Position numbers and translations under genes: made by a program | The notes under the pieces: model-generated | Told to the model about the DNA's origin: nothing | Databases searched by the model: none | What the model saw: the letters and a program-made list of their open reading frames with translations, nothing else | Assembly (NCBI GenBank): GCA_016927755.1 | Contig: JAFGLZ010000218.1 | Location: forward strand, 16,470 to 80,469 | Reading direction: 5' to 3' | From: Phycisphaerae bacterium | Lineage (GTDB): Bacteria > Planctomycetota > Phycisphaerae > UBA1845 > JAFGLZ01 | Length of the DNA: 64,000 bases | Part shown: positions 27,103-36,658 of the stretch, piece after piece | How the letters are laid out: each line of letters opens with the position of its first letter | Numbering within the stretch: position 1 is the first letter of the stretch

Positions 27103-28326
27103 ATGAGCAAGCGAATCATGATCTGCATACCGTGCCTCCGCGTGGGGGGCACGGAGCTTCACACGCTCGAGCTGGCCAGTGCCCTGGTCCGCGGAGGATA
27201 TGAGGTCACCGTCTGCGCGTATTACGAGCACGACGACCTCATGGCCGAGCAGATCCGACGAACCGGCGCCCGCCTGCTCCTGCTCGGACTCTCGCGAAAC
27301 CGTGACGACATGAACCTCTGGCGAATGCCCAAGCTCCTGCGCTCGCTGGTCGGGACGTTTGTTCGTGAACGTCCACACATCGTGCATGCCCAGTACATGG
27401 CGCCGGGCCTTGCGCCGATCCTTGCCGCACGACTCCGCGGCGTTCCGCACGTGTGCGCCACGATCCACGTACCGGGTCGCGCCTACGGGAAGCGAATCTG
27501 GCTGCCTCGCCTGGCCACGCGCCTCTGCGACGCCATGATCTGCGTCTCGCAGGCTGCCGAACGGTCATTCTTCGGAACCAGTGCCTTGTTCAGCGAGGAA
27601 GGCCTGATGTCCGGACTCCGTCATTTCACCATCCCCAACGGAGTCGATGTGGCGATGGCGGATCGGATCCTTGCCTCGGGTCGAAGCGACGACCTGCGAA
27701 GCCGGGCGGGCCAGGCTGGCGCGCCGACCGTCGCGGTCGTGGGCAGGCTCAGCCAGGAGAAGGGGCATCGCTGGCTCATCGACTCGATGCGCCGGGTGGC
27801 GCTGCGGTGGCCTTCTGTCAGGCTTCTCGTCGTCGGTGACGGCCCGGAGAAGGACTCGGTCCGCAAGAGGGCGATCGACCAGGGCATTGAACGGAACGTT
27901 CACTGGGTGGGTAACGTCTCGCATGAAGAGGCGCTGGCGTGGTGCGGCGCGGCGGACGTGGTGGCGGCGCCCTCCCAGTGGGAAGGATTTGGCCTCGCCG
28001 CCGCCGAGGCCATGGCGATGGGCAGGGCCGTTGTCGCCACGAGCACGGATGGGCTCGCCGAAGTCGTCCAGGACGGTGTCACGGGGCTTCTCGTGCCCTA
28101 CGGAGATGTCCGCGGCATGGCACATGCCATCGAAGCCTTGCTGTCGGACCCCCATCGGCGCCGCGAAATGGGCCGGCGCGGGAGGCGCAGGACCCGGCGG
28201 CTCTTTTCGCGAGAAGTCTTTGCCCGGCGACATCTTCTCCTCTATCGAGCCCTCGCGTCTGAAGCGGCGGGAAGGCACCGTCACCGTCTGATCCGGGAGA
28301 TTCACCCGCGAACCACGGCATGCTGA
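27103..28326 (+). CDS. Glycosyltransferase family 4
   Basis: 407 aa. GT-B enzyme with N-terminal CLRVGGTELHTLELASALV, a lobe boundary around FTIPNGVDVAMAD, then VVGRLSQEKGHRWLIDSM, the nucleotide-binding VVGDGPEKDSV, and the E-x7-E region PSQWEGFGLAAAEAMAMG. All features of retaining GT4 transferases are present. Cytoplasmic face of the inner membrane; builds the repeat unit. Its stop overlaps the next ATG by 7 nt. Confidence 0.93.
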   Translation: MSKRIMICIPCLRVGGTELHTLELASALVRGGYEVTVCAYYEHDDLMAEQIRRTGARLLLLGLSRNRDDMNLWRMPKLLRSLVGTFVRERPHIVHAQYMAPGLAPILAARLRGVPHVCATIHVPGRAYGKRIWLPRLATRLCDAMICVSQAAERSFFGTSALFSEEGLMSGLRHFTIPNGVDVAMADRILASGRSDDLRSRAGQAGAPTVAVVGRLSQEKGHRWLIDSMRRVALRWPSVRLLVVGDGPEKDSVRKRAIDQGIERNVHWVGNVSHEEALAWCGAADVVAAPSQWEGFGLAAAEAMAMGRAVVATSTDGLAEVVQDGVTGLLVPYGDVRGMAHAIEALLSDPHRRREMGRRGRRRTRRLFSREVFARRHLLLYRALASEAAGRHRHRLIREIHPRTTAC

Positions 28327-29666
28327 TTCTCATCCTAGCCATCATCGCGTGCGTCTTCGGCGCCGGCGTCGCGTATCGACGGCCGAGGCACTTCCCTCTG
28401 TTCCTCCTGTCGACCGGGACGCTGCGTTTCGGCGTGGACGACGCCGTGGGCGGCACCAACCTATCCGCCCTGTGGTTGATGTGGCTTCTCGTTTTGAGCG
28501 GGGTCGCGTTGTATCGGTTGCCCCGTCGGACGGGGACGCTCTCCTTCCCTGAGAAGCTCTACGCCCTCTTCCTGGCGTGGTGCGTCTTCGAAGCCATGCG
28601 GGCGCCGAGCCTGGCCTTCGCCGCGCGCCTTCTCCTGAAGATGCTGTTTCCGTTTGCCGTGATGGTCCTCGCCAGAAGAGCCTATCTGGACCAGTGGGAC
28701 GTTCAGGAAGGTCTGGCCCGGGTCCTGAAGATATCGTTCTGCGTGTGCCTCCTTGTGGGCGGCTATACGCAGCGCTTTCTGCCGCCCCTGTGTTGGGCGG
28801 CCTCCGACGTGTTCTGGCACGCGGCCGCGTTCGCGGATCACGCGAGTCTCATGGGCGCCCTGTCCCTGATCTTCTGGCGGGCCTCGAGGAAGTCGCGATA
28901 CCTGGCCTTGGGCGTGTTCTTCGGCCTGTCGAGCATCTTCGCCGGCATTCGGACCGGCATCGCCGCCTTCGGCGTCGGCGTGAGCTGCTTCGTTCTGTTC
29001 GGTTTCCGGAGGCACGTTGCCATTCCTTTGCTGCTGGGAGTCTACGTTGTCACGGCGGCCTCGCTCTTCCTCATACCCAGCGTCCGGGAGCACATGTTCT
29101 TCAATGCGCGGAAGGTGGCCGCCTCCGAACTCATCGTCCGCCCTGACCGACTCTCGACGGATCAGGTCGACAGCTCGGGACGGTTCGAAATGTGGGACGT
29201 CGTGCTGCGCCGATTCTTCGACCCGAATCCCCTGCTGGGTTCGGGACTCGGAACGACACAGGCATGGTTCTACTCCGGGGCCTACGGCCGCGCCCGGGTC
29301 GAGCACAGCTCCTATGTTCGGCTTCTGGCCGACACCGGCCTGATCGGGTTCCTTCTGTATTGCGGCACGATGCTCAGTTGCATGGGGGTGGCGTGGCGGT
29401 GTCTGCGACGGAGTCCCCCGGGCACCGTGCGCATCGTCGCCATGTTCGTTCTCTGCGGCTTCCCCGCCGTGATGGTGTGCATGGCCTTCGACAACGTCCT
29501 CAATTACGCCCTGGCCGTCGGCCAGTACCCCTTCGCACTGACGGGGCTCATGCTCGCCCTGGCCGGCAAGCCCGCAGTGTGCCGCGGGGCCGCGGATGCC
29601 GGTCTGACGTCGCTCCCACGCGGCGGCTTCGAAACGCCCGTACCGGAAGGAGCGCCGGGGCTATGA
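28320..29666 (+). CDS. O-antigen ligase / Wzy polymerase-like membrane protein
   Basis: 448 aa, about 10-12 hydrophobic helices with a large loop at about residues 245-330. The loop contains SSGRFEMWDVVLRRFFDPNPL, LLGSGLG and HSSYVRLLADTGLIGFLL, the signature of the Wzy_C / O-antigen ligase family. Most likely the Wzy polymerase joining undecaprenyl-linked repeat units; sequence does not separate Wzy from WaaL. The start overlaps the previous gene and the stop overlaps the next ATG (ATGA). Confidence 0.87.
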   Translation: MLILILAIIACVFGAGVAYRRPRHFPLFLLSTGTLRFGVDDAVGGTNLSALWLMWLLVLSGVALYRLPRRTGTLSFPEKLYALFLAWCVFEAMRAPSLAFAARLLLKMLFPFAVMVLARRAYLDQWDVQEGLARVLKISFCVCLLVGGYTQRFLPPLCWAASDVFWHAAAFADHASLMGALSLIFWRASRKSRYLALGVFFGLSSIFAGIRTGIAAFGVGVSCFVLFGFRRHVAIPLLLGVYVVTAASLFLIPSVREHMFFNARKVAASELIVRPDRLSTDQVDSSGRFEMWDVVLRRFFDPNPLLGSGLGTTQAWFYSGAYGRARVEHSSYVRLLADTGLIGFLLYCGTMLSCMGVAWRCLRRSPPGTVRIVAMFVLCGFPAVMVCMAFDNVLNYALAVGQYPFALTGLMLALAGKPAVCRGAADAGLTSLPRGGFETPVPEGAPGL

Positions 29667-30637
29667 CCGCTCCCGCCGTTACGGTCGTCGTCCCGCTCCA
29701 CAACAAGCAGACAACCGTGGAACGCGCCCTGCGTTCGGTCCTGGACCAGACCGTCCGAGACTTCGAGATCGTCGTCGTGGATGACGGCTCCACGGACCAG
29801 AGCGCGGCCGCGGCCGAGAGGATCGGCGATCCGCGGGTTCGTCTGATCAGGCAAGCCAACGGCGGGGTCTCGATGGCGAGGAATCGCGGCATCGAAGCGG
29901 CCTCCGCGCCGGTGATCGCATTCTTGGATGCGGACGACGCGTGGATGCCCGAGTTTCTCGAGACCGTCCTGCGACTGCGGAAACGCTTTGCGACCTGTCA
30001 CGTGTACGCGACGAACTACGTGATCGCCTGTGATAACGGACAGTGTCGCCTGCCCATCATCCGGGGCATTCCCCGTGGACCGTGGGAGGGCGTCCTGAGA
30101 GGGTATTTCGCCATTGCCTGTCGGTCGGACCCCCCGTTGTTCACGTCGGCGGTCGCCGCGCGCAAAGAGACCCTTCTCGACGTCGGCGGCTTCCCGGAAG
30201 GCGTCACCAGCGGGGAAGACCTCCTGACCTGGGCCAGATTGGCGGGGCGTCATGACATCGCGTACGCCTCGGAGCCCCTCAGCATCTACACCTTTCGAAC
30301 GGCTGAATGGGGACCGTCAGCGCGTCCGCCGGACCCCGATGACGTCGTCGGACGCGAACTGCGTTCCATGTTGACCACGCCGCGACACCACAGGCTCCGG
30401 GGCTTGCGCCGATACCTCGCCCTGTGGCACAAGATGCGGGCATCCCAGTACCTGTGCCTCGGCGACGGAAGAGCCGGTCTGGGCGAAGTCCGCACGGCGC
30501 TTCGAGACTGGCCGCTGGCCTACAAGCTCTACGCGTACGCGGCAATCGCGGCCCTGCCGGACAGGGCATCGCGGAGACTCATGGGTGGGTGCCGGTCGCT
30601 GCTCAATTCCGTGCGCAGCGCCGGCGCAAGCGGATAA
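29663..30637 (+). CDS. Glycosyltransferase family 2
   Basis: 324 aa. GT-A fold: VTVVVPLHNKQTTVERALRS, the acidic pair VVVDDGSTDQS, GVSMARNRGIEAAS, and the DxD-like metal site FLDADDAWMP. Typical inverting GT2 that extends a lipid-linked oligosaccharide. The ATG overlaps the stop of the polymerase gene. The C-terminal 60 residues are helical and basic. Confidence 0.92.
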   Translation: MTAPAVTVVVPLHNKQTTVERALRSVLDQTVRDFEIVVVDDGSTDQSAAAAERIGDPRVRLIRQANGGVSMARNRGIEAASAPVIAFLDADDAWMPEFLETVLRLRKRFATCHVYATNYVIACDNGQCRLPIIRGIPRGPWEGVLRGYFAIACRSDPPLFTSAVAARKETLLDVGGFPEGVTSGEDLLTWARLAGRHDIAYASEPLSIYTFRTAEWGPSARPPDPDDVVGRELRSMLTTPRHHRLRGLRRYLALWHKMRASQYLCLGDGRAGLGEVRTALRDWPLAYKLYAYAAIAALPDRASRRLMGGCRSLLNSVRSAGASG

Positions 30638-30682
30638 ACGTGATCTGTCGAGCAGAAGGGAGACCCTCGGGAACTCATCACA

Positions 30683-31864
30683 ATGTCTCAAACGGAACCC
30701 AAGGCGACCGTTCTCGTCGTCGGGCCCTTGCCGCCACCCCATCACGGCGTGAGCCTGTGCACGAAACTGATTGTCGAATACGCGGGCTTTGCCGACCTGC
30801 GCGTGCTCCATCATGACACGAGCGATCACAGGTCTCTGTCCACCGTCGACCGAATCGATGCGGCAAACATCCTGCTGGGCGTCGGGGACCTTCTCACCTT
30901 CCTCTACCTTCTCGTCGCCGAGAGGATCGATCTGATCTACCTGCCCTTGTGCCAGACGCGTCTGGGCATCCTTCGCGACGCGGCGTTTCTTCTGCCCGCC
31001 AGGATGCTGCGGAAACGCGTCGTGCTCCACATGCACGGGGCCCGCTTCCGAGCCGTCTACGATACGTCCGGTCCGCTGGTTCGGTGGCTTTCCCGCGCGT
31101 CGCTTCGCGGCAGTGCCGCGATCATCGTGCTGGGCGAGTCGCTCCGATCGCTCTTCTCGGGGATCGTTGCGCCCGAGAGGATTCACGTGCTGCCGAACGG
31201 AATCGAGGACTGGCCGGCCGGCGCATCGCTCCCGAGCGAACGCTCCCTTCAGTCGCCGACCCGGGTTCTCTACTTCGGCGCGTTGACGCGAGCCAAGGGC
31301 TTGATCGACGCGCTGGAGGCCGCGGCCATTGTCTCGAAGCGCTGCGGTCCCAGCGTCCGGTTTGTCTTTGCCGGCGGGTTTCGCTACGAGAGCGACCGGG
31401 TGGAGGCGCAGTCCATCGTCGCGACGCGTCACCTGGAGGATACGGTCTGCTTCAAAGGCGTACTGACGGGGCGCGAAAAGGCCGAGGCGTTCGCCGAGGC
31501 GGACCTGTTCCTGTTCCTGTCTCACGACGAAGGCCAACCCCTCGTGTTGCTTGAAGCCATGGCGGCGGGGCTGCCGATCGTCGCCACGCGCGTCGGTGCT
31601 GTTCCGGAAACCGTCCGTCACGGAGAAAGCGGGCTCGTCGTACCGCCGCGCGATCCGAGCGCCGCGGCCGACGCCCTTTGCAGGCTCGTTCAAGACCGGC
31701 GGCTCCAAACGAGCATGTCCCGACGAGGCCGAGACCTGTTCCTGCAATGTTACACCGCGGGAACCTTCCTCGATCGATTGGTGAGGATATGGAAATCTGC
31801 GCTGAGCTCCACCCTGCGGGAGCCCTGCCCGGCTCATCCGAAGAGACGCCCGCGGCTCGTCTAG
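30683..31864 (+). CDS. Glycosyltransferase family 4
   Basis: 393 aa. N-terminal VVGPLPPPHHGVSLCTKLI, second lobe starting at HVLPNGIEDWP and RVLYFGALTRAKGLIDAL, and donor-site text FLFLSHDEGQPLVLLEAMAA with the E-x7-E-like arrangement. A standard GT4 of the exopolysaccharide operon. The 3' end overlaps the acyltransferase gene by about 75 nt in another frame. Confidence 0.92.
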   Translation: MSQTEPKATVLVVGPLPPPHHGVSLCTKLIVEYAGFADLRVLHHDTSDHRSLSTVDRIDAANILLGVGDLLTFLYLLVAERIDLIYLPLCQTRLGILRDAAFLLPARMLRKRVVLHMHGARFRAVYDTSGPLVRWLSRASLRGSAAIIVLGESLRSLFSGIVAPERIHVLPNGIEDWPAGASLPSERSLQSPTRVLYFGALTRAKGLIDALEAAAIVSKRCGPSVRFVFAGGFRYESDRVEAQSIVATRHLEDTVCFKGVLTGREKAEAFAEADLFLFLSHDEGQPLVLLEAMAAGLPIVATRVGAVPETVRHGESGLVVPPRDPSAAADALCRLVQDRRLQTSMSRRGRDLFLQCYTAGTFLDRLVRIWKSALSSTLREPCPAHPKRRPRLV

Positions 31865-32433
31865 AGCCGCACGCGGAATGTCCCTCGGATCTTCGCGTTC
31901 GCGTCTCCCCTTACGACCGCCGGACGAAGATCGCGCTCGTTCTGTGGTGGCTGGCGCGCGCGCTGCTGTTTCGAACGTCCTTCCACACTTGGAACGGTTT
32001 CCGCGCACGCCTGCTGCGGCTCTTTGGCGCCGACATCGGACGTGGGATCGTGATCGGTCCGACCGTTCACGTGACGCATCCCTGGAACGTCACCATCGGC
32101 GATCACAGTCAGATCGGCGACTACGCCTGGCTATACGCCATCGGACCGATACGAATTGAGCGTCACGCGATGGTGTCTCAGAAGGCCTTCCTCTGCACGG
32201 GAGGGCATGATTACACCCAGCCCTCGATGCCTTTGGCAACAGGCCCGATCGAGATCGGTAGCGGCGCGTGGGTCTGCGCCGACGTCTTCATAGGGCCGGG
32301 CGTGGCCATCGGAGCCGGGGCCGTCATCGGCGCCCGCTCCGCCGTGTTCCGCGACATGCCGAGCATGATGGTCTGCATGGGCGTTCCGTGCAGACCCGTC
32401 AAACCCCGAAACACACCCCAAGGGCAATCCTAG
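31789..32433 (+). CDS. Hexapeptide-repeat acyltransferase (WcaF-like)
   Basis: 214 aa from ATG 31789, preceded by GTGAGG. After a basic and hydrophobic N-terminal region, left-handed beta-helix repeats run from about residue 75 (FGADIGRGIVIGPTVHVTHP) to the C terminus (IGPGVAIGAGAVIGARSAVF), with the catalytic-type His in CTGGHDYTQPSM. The closest known group is the WcaF/CysE-like O-acetyltransferases of colanic acid and similar loci. Expected to acetylate a sugar of the repeat unit using acetyl-CoA. The long overlap with the upstream gene leaves the start slightly uncertain. Confidence 0.87.
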   Translation: MEICAELHPAGALPGSSEETPAARLEPHAECPSDLRVRVSPYDRRTKIALVLWWLARALLFRTSFHTWNGFRARLLRLFGADIGRGIVIGPTVHVTHPWNVTIGDHSQIGDYAWLYAIGPIRIERHAMVSQKAFLCTGGHDYTQPSMPLATGPIEIGSGAWVCADVFIGPGVAIGAGAVIGARSAVFRDMPSMMVCMGVPCRPVKPRNTPQGQS

Positions 32434-32471
32434 GGGCGCACACCCTTGAGACCATTATCAGGAGTCACGTC

Positions 32472-33302
32472 ATGAGAGCCGACGACCGGCCGGGGGGCAG
32501 AAGGAGTGTCTTGGGCGTGGAGTTCGATTTCATCGATGATGAAGCGGCGCTGGCATCCATCCGTCGATGGCTCCGCGAGGGCACACCCCGATACGTGACC
32601 CACACGAACCCGTACAGCGTGGGCCTGTGCCATCGGGACGCCGACATGAGACGCGCGACCTCCCTGGCGGGACTGACGCTGCCCGACGGCGTGGGGATCA
32701 TCTGGGCGGCCAATCAGCTCGGCCACCCCCACCGCGGACGCGTCGCCGGTCCGAGCTTCATGCTGAAGGTCTGCGACCGGGGACGAGAACACGGATACCG
32801 CCACTTCTTCTACGGCGGTGGCGAGGGCGTTGCCGACCGGCTGGCGGAACGCTTGTGCCAGCGGTTTCCCGGCCTGAGCGTCGCCGGGACCTACTGCCCG
32901 CCGTTCCGACCGCTGACCAGACAAGAGGATGACGAGATCGTTGCGACCATCAACCAGGCCCGGCCCGATGTCCTGTGGGTGGGCTTGGGAGCGCCCAAGC
33001 AAGAGAAGTGGATGCTCGAACACGTCGGGCGGATCGACCGGGCCGTGATGGTCGGGGTCGGCGCGGCGTTCGACTTCCACTCCGGCAATGTCAGGTGGGC
33101 GCCGCCGTTGGTTCGCAGGCTCGGGCTCGAGTGGGCCTACCGCTTGACCCAAGAGCCGAAACGTCTGGCGGGGCGCAACATCTACAACATCATCTTCGCG
33201 GCGAAGGTCATGTCCGAGCGACTCAGAACCCGCCGGCATCAAGCGGCGCCCGTCTCCGCCAAGCCGGCTGCGAGACCCTCGGCGCCCCCGACGCCGGCGT
33301 AG
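32472..33302 (+). CDS. WecG/TagA/CpsF family glycosyltransferase
   Basis: 276 aa, ATG 32472 with AGGAG 7 nt upstream. Family GT26 motifs: VTHTNPYSVGLCHRDADMR, LTLPDGVGIIWAANQLG, RVAGPSFMLKVC, and WVGLGAPKQEKWMLEH near residue 175. Such enzymes transfer N-acetylmannosaminuronic acid, ManNAc or similar sugars to the undecaprenyl-linked primer, often as the second step after a WecA-type enzyme like the one encoded at 16190. Last gene of the locus; it ends with a Pro/Ala-rich tail. Confidence 0.92.
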   Translation: MRADDRPGGRRSVLGVEFDFIDDEAALASIRRWLREGTPRYVTHTNPYSVGLCHRDADMRRATSLAGLTLPDGVGIIWAANQLGHPHRGRVAGPSFMLKVCDRGREHGYRHFFYGGGEGVADRLAERLCQRFPGLSVAGTYCPPFRPLTRQEDDEIVATINQARPDVLWVGLGAPKQEKWMLEHVGRIDRAVMVGVGAAFDFHSGNVRWAPPLVRRLGLEWAYRLTQEPKRLAGRNIYNIIFAAKVMSERLRTRRHQAAPVSAKPAARPSAPPTPA

Positions 33303-33340
33303 TCCGCCCCCGCAAAGTCGTCTTGCACGGTCTCGAGCCC

Positions 33341-33371
33341 CGGGCCCGATAGGCGAGCCTTCGCGGGCCCG
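33341..33371. terminator. Hairpin between convergent genes, possible bidirectional terminator
   Basis: CGGGCCCG at 33341-33348 pairs perfectly with CGGGCCCG at 33364-33371; the 15-nt loop contains a second small palindrome AGGCGAGCCT. It sits between the last exopolysaccharide gene and the convergent fucokinase gene. No U-tract follows on either side, so intrinsic termination is plausible but not certain. Confidence 0.5.
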
Positions 33372-33382
33372 TGACGCCTGAC

Positions 33383-36300
33383 TCAGCACACCGTCACGAC
33401 AAGGCCGTCATGACTGATGCCGAAGTCGAAGAACCTCGCCAGATCGTTGGGGGGGTCGCGTCTGAGCAAATGCATCAACGCTTCGGCATGATCGGTTGAC
33501 CTGCACACCATTAGCAAGAAGCCGCCTCCCCCGGCGCCGAGAAGCTTCGCCCCGTGGACGTAGGAACGGACGCGGTCGAGCAACGCTTCGACGGCCTCGT
33601 TGCTCGAGTTCGGGTCTAGCTGCTTGTTGAGACGCCACGCCATGTCGACCGTCTCGCCGAAGCTCGCCAAGTCCTTCTTGGCCATCGCCTCGGCTACGTC
33701 GGCAGGCAGCGTGTGAATGCGCCCGAGCGTGGCCAGGGCGACGCGATCGCGACTGAGGTATCGCCCCACCACCTGCTGCAGAATGTTCTTGGCCAGACGC
33801 GTGATGCCCGTGTAGTAGAGCAGGCACGTCCCCCCCTGGCCCAGGGGCCGGAGAACGTCGAGGGGGACGTACTGAATCGTCGGATTGGGAACGAGACCCG
33901 GCTCAGTGAAAACGATCTTGACGCCGTCGACGGCGCTGCCGATCTGATCCTGCCATCCCCCCCCCGTCGTCAGCGCCTGTTCCATCCGCAGCACGTCGTG
34001 GAACAGCGCTCGTCGACCCAACTGGCTCCCCATCACCCGCCGGACGACGGCGAGAATCACCGCTCCCATAGCGCTGGACGTGCCGAGACCGCTGCCCTTG
34101 GGGATGGCCGCCAGGGTCGTCAGCTCGATTCCTCCACCGAAATGCTCCAGCATCTGCCGGAGCGAAACGCCCGCCGGCCAATCCGCGGCGGAGGGCGAGA
34201 GGCCCGAGATGGCCAGCGCCGCCTTGGCTAGGGCGAACTCGCTCGTCGCCGATCCGAAGTTCAGCAGATCGTCGAGCTCGGTGATCTCGATCCGACGTCC
34301 CAGGTCAATCGATCCGATCCGGATCAGCGGCTCTTTCGTCACCCGCGCGTAGCAGTGAATGGGAGGCTGGCCGTTGAGATCCACCGCCGCGTTGATCACG
34401 CAGCCCCCGTGCTCGAGAGAATAGGGAGGCGTGTCCGACCAACCGCCCGCCAGGTCGAGGCGGGCCGGCGCGCGTCCCCAGACGATCTCGTCGGTACGCA
34501 ATTCGCTGCGCGGCGGATCCGTCGGATCGCTGCCGCTGCCGACGATCGTTCGCTCCATATGCTCGAACGAGACGGCGCGAGCCCGAGCCGACCACTCGCC
34601 CATCTCGACGTCCTCGCCAAGACCCAGACCGAGCTCCTCGAGCCACGTTCCGTCGCCCGGAGTCAACGCCTCGGCCAGGCCGGCCAGGCCCTCCCTGACG
34701 CGCTGACGCGAATCGTCCGACAACCCCGGCAACGCGGCCCCCAGCGTGTGCATGATCCGAGAAAACGTGAACGAGCCCCGGCCGCGCGACCCTTCCGTCA
34801 CCCCGTAATGCCAGCGCGCCTCCGCCAACAGACGAGAGACCCAACGTCCTCGGTCGCCGCGGTCCATGCCGGCCAGGACATGCTCGAGGTCCGCCGAGGA
34901 GAAGCCGCTGTCCAGGCGGAACAGCCACCGCAATGACTGCCCGATATACGCCATCCGAACGCGCGAACGCCGGGCGTGAAACGCCTCGTGATCCGTCCGG
35001 ACGGCGATCTCTTCCGGGCTGTAACGGTCGGCCTCGGCGTAAGCCTGCTTCTGCTGTTCCGTTGCCTGGGCCGGATCGAACACCCATAGCCATTCCGTGA
35101 AGTCCGTCGCGTCGTCCACGGCCGGGAAGACGGCCGCATGCCAGACCGTACGCTCCTCCGGCGGGATCCGCGCGTCCCAGACCTCCTCCGGCCTCAGTCC
35201 CATGAGCTCCAGCCATTCCTCGACGGGCCTGCCGCAGAGCGTCGCGCCGGCGCCGACCGTGTCTTTGAAGACGTCGTCGACGCCATAGCACCTCACGAAC
35301 CACGCGGCGCGCCCGTCCCGTCTCCGTCCCGGCATGACGTCCAGGCAGGCCTGGGGACCCAGAGTCAGCGGCCGGCGCACGTCCACACCGACCACCACGT
35401 TCTCCCCACCCAGAGACAGCGGGGCGGACACCCGACAGCCCTCGACCCACGCGTCTTTGCCGACGATCTGGTCGCCCACGCCGAGATCGTTGTTGATGCT
35501 CAGGTAGGTCTGTAGTCGCGAGACGCCGCGGTCGATCCGCAACAGCTCCAGGCCGCTCGTGATGATCTGACGCGTCGTGCCGAAATGCAGGAATCGGCAT
35601 TGAGGGAGCGCTTGCACGTGAAACGGGATCCCTTGCAGGGAGTCAAACATCCGCTGTAGAGAGTCGTCGTCCCATCGTGATCCGCTGGCCCGGACCGAGG
35701 CAACATACCGCTCCGCCGTGGCCTCGGAGCCAAGCGCGCAGCAAATCTCACGGTAGAAGTCGAGTCCCCACGCGACCACGCGGTCATACGGATCGCCGAG
35801 CCATTGAGCTCTTCCGTCACCCGCGGCGCCAACGCCTAGCGCTCGAAGCATCGCCACCGCCACTTCCGCGCTGAAGCTCATGACGCCGATGTCCAGGATG
35901 GACTGACCGTACCGGTCCACCACCCCCTTGGCCCGCTGTTCCTCCGGTGACGGCTTCTGAAGGAAGAACCGCACCCCGCCGCGATCGTCCGCGCGGTAGA
36001 CGCCGTGCCGACTCGCCTGTTCAGGCAGGGCGTGGCAGCCCAAGCCCGTGATGCCGTCCTCCCGGAAGCGCGCGTCCCCCGGGTCGAAGCTGAGCAACAC
36101 GTCCCCCGCCGCGATCAGGACCTGACCGTTGCCGGCGCAAGTGGGAGGCGTCGCCATGTAGGTGCGGACTTGACGATCGAACAGCGTCGTGATCGCGGCG
36201 CTGTCGCTGTATCCGGGAATCGGTATGAAGACCTTGCCGCACGGGCCGTACGCCGGTAGTGACCTGCTATCCCCTCCGGCATGCAGGATCAGAATCCGAA

Positions 36301-36658
36301 GCCTCCGCAAGGCGTCCAGCCACGTCGCGAACGGATCGGCGTCGGTCGGCGCGGACGCTGCCTCTCGGCTCAGTACCTCCATGAGGCACAGAATCGTGCT
36401 TCCCCCGCTGCCGAAGCGCTTGCCGTCGCGATCGGCCACGACAAGGGTCTGCCGGGCGCCGGCGAGCAGCCCTAGCCGGCGCCGAAGCTGGAGTTCCCTT
36501 TCATAGGCCGCCGCCTGCTGGTCGTTGCCGGCCGTGACGATCAGATAGTCCCATGGTTCGGTGACGGTCGTCGTGGAGATCCTCGGGAGAGAACCGGTTG
36601 CCATAGCTGTCCCTGGCCTCGGCCCTGTGTTCCGCGCCCCAGGGCTAGGCAATGCCAT
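33383..36658 (-). CDS. fkp: Bifunctional L-fucokinase / GDP-fucose pyrophosphorylase
   Basis: 1091 aa, slightly longer than Bacteroides Fkp. The N-terminal half (about 35-650) is the fucose-1-phosphate guanylyltransferase (Fucokinase Pfam) region with VVADRDGKRFGSGGSTILCL and a beta-helix segment near SINNDLGVGDQIVG. The C-terminal part (about 720-1091) is a GHMP kinase with GRAPARLDLAGGWSDTPPYS, the ATP loop PKGSGLGTSSAMGAV, and the late GAKLLGAGGGGFLL motif. It would turn free L-fucose into GDP-fucose in two steps. It converges on the exopolysaccharide locus, so supply of GDP-fucose for the polymer is an attractive but unproven link. An internal ATG at residue 19 is an alternative start. 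Confidence 0.9.
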   Translation of the reverse strand: MALPSPGARNTGPRPGTAMATGSLPRISTTTVTEPWDYLIVTAGNDQQAAAYERELQLRRRLGLLAGARQTLVVADRDGKRFGSGGSTILCLMEVLSREAASAPTDADPFATWLDALRRLRILILHAGGDSRSLPAYGPCGKVFIPIPGYSDSAAITTLFDRQVRTYMATPPTCAGNGQVLIAAGDVLLSFDPGDARFREDGITGLGCHALPEQASRHGVYRADDRGGVRFFLQKPSPEEQRAKGVVDRYGQSILDIGVMSFSAEVAVAMLRALGVGAAGDGRAQWLGDPYDRVVAWGLDFYREICCALGSEATAERYVASVRASGSRWDDDSLQRMFDSLQGIPFHVQALPQCRFLHFGTTRQIITSGLELLRIDRGVSRLQTYLSINNDLGVGDQIVGKDAWVEGCRVSAPLSLGGENVVVGVDVRRPLTLGPQACLDVMPGRRRDGRAAWFVRCYGVDDVFKDTVGAGATLCGRPVEEWLELMGLRPEEVWDARIPPEERTVWHAAVFPAVDDATDFTEWLWVFDPAQATEQQKQAYAEADRYSPEEIAVRTDHEAFHARRSRVRMAYIGQSLRWLFRLDSGFSSADLEHVLAGMDRGDRGRWVSRLLAEARWHYGVTEGSRGRGSFTFSRIMHTLGAALPGLSDDSRQRVREGLAGLAEALTPGDGTWLEELGLGLGEDVEMGEWSARARAVSFEHMERTIVGSGSDPTDPPRSELRTDEIVWGRAPARLDLAGGWSDTPPYSLEHGGCVINAAVDLNGQPPIHCYARVTKEPLIRIGSIDLGRRIEITELDDLLNFGSATSEFALAKAALAISGLSPSAADWPAGVSLRQMLEHFGGGIELTTLAAIPKGSGLGTSSAMGAVILAVVRRVMGSQLGRRALFHDVLRMEQALTTGGGWQDQIGSAVDGVKIVFTEPGLVPNPTIQYVPLDVLRPLGQGGTCLLYYTGITRLAKNILQQVVGRYLSRDRVALATLGRIHTLPADVAEAMAKKDLASFGETVDMAWRLNKQLDPNSSNEAVEALLDRVRSYVHGAKLLGAGGGGFLLMVCRSTDHAEALMHLLRRDPPNDLARFFDFGISHDGLVVTVC

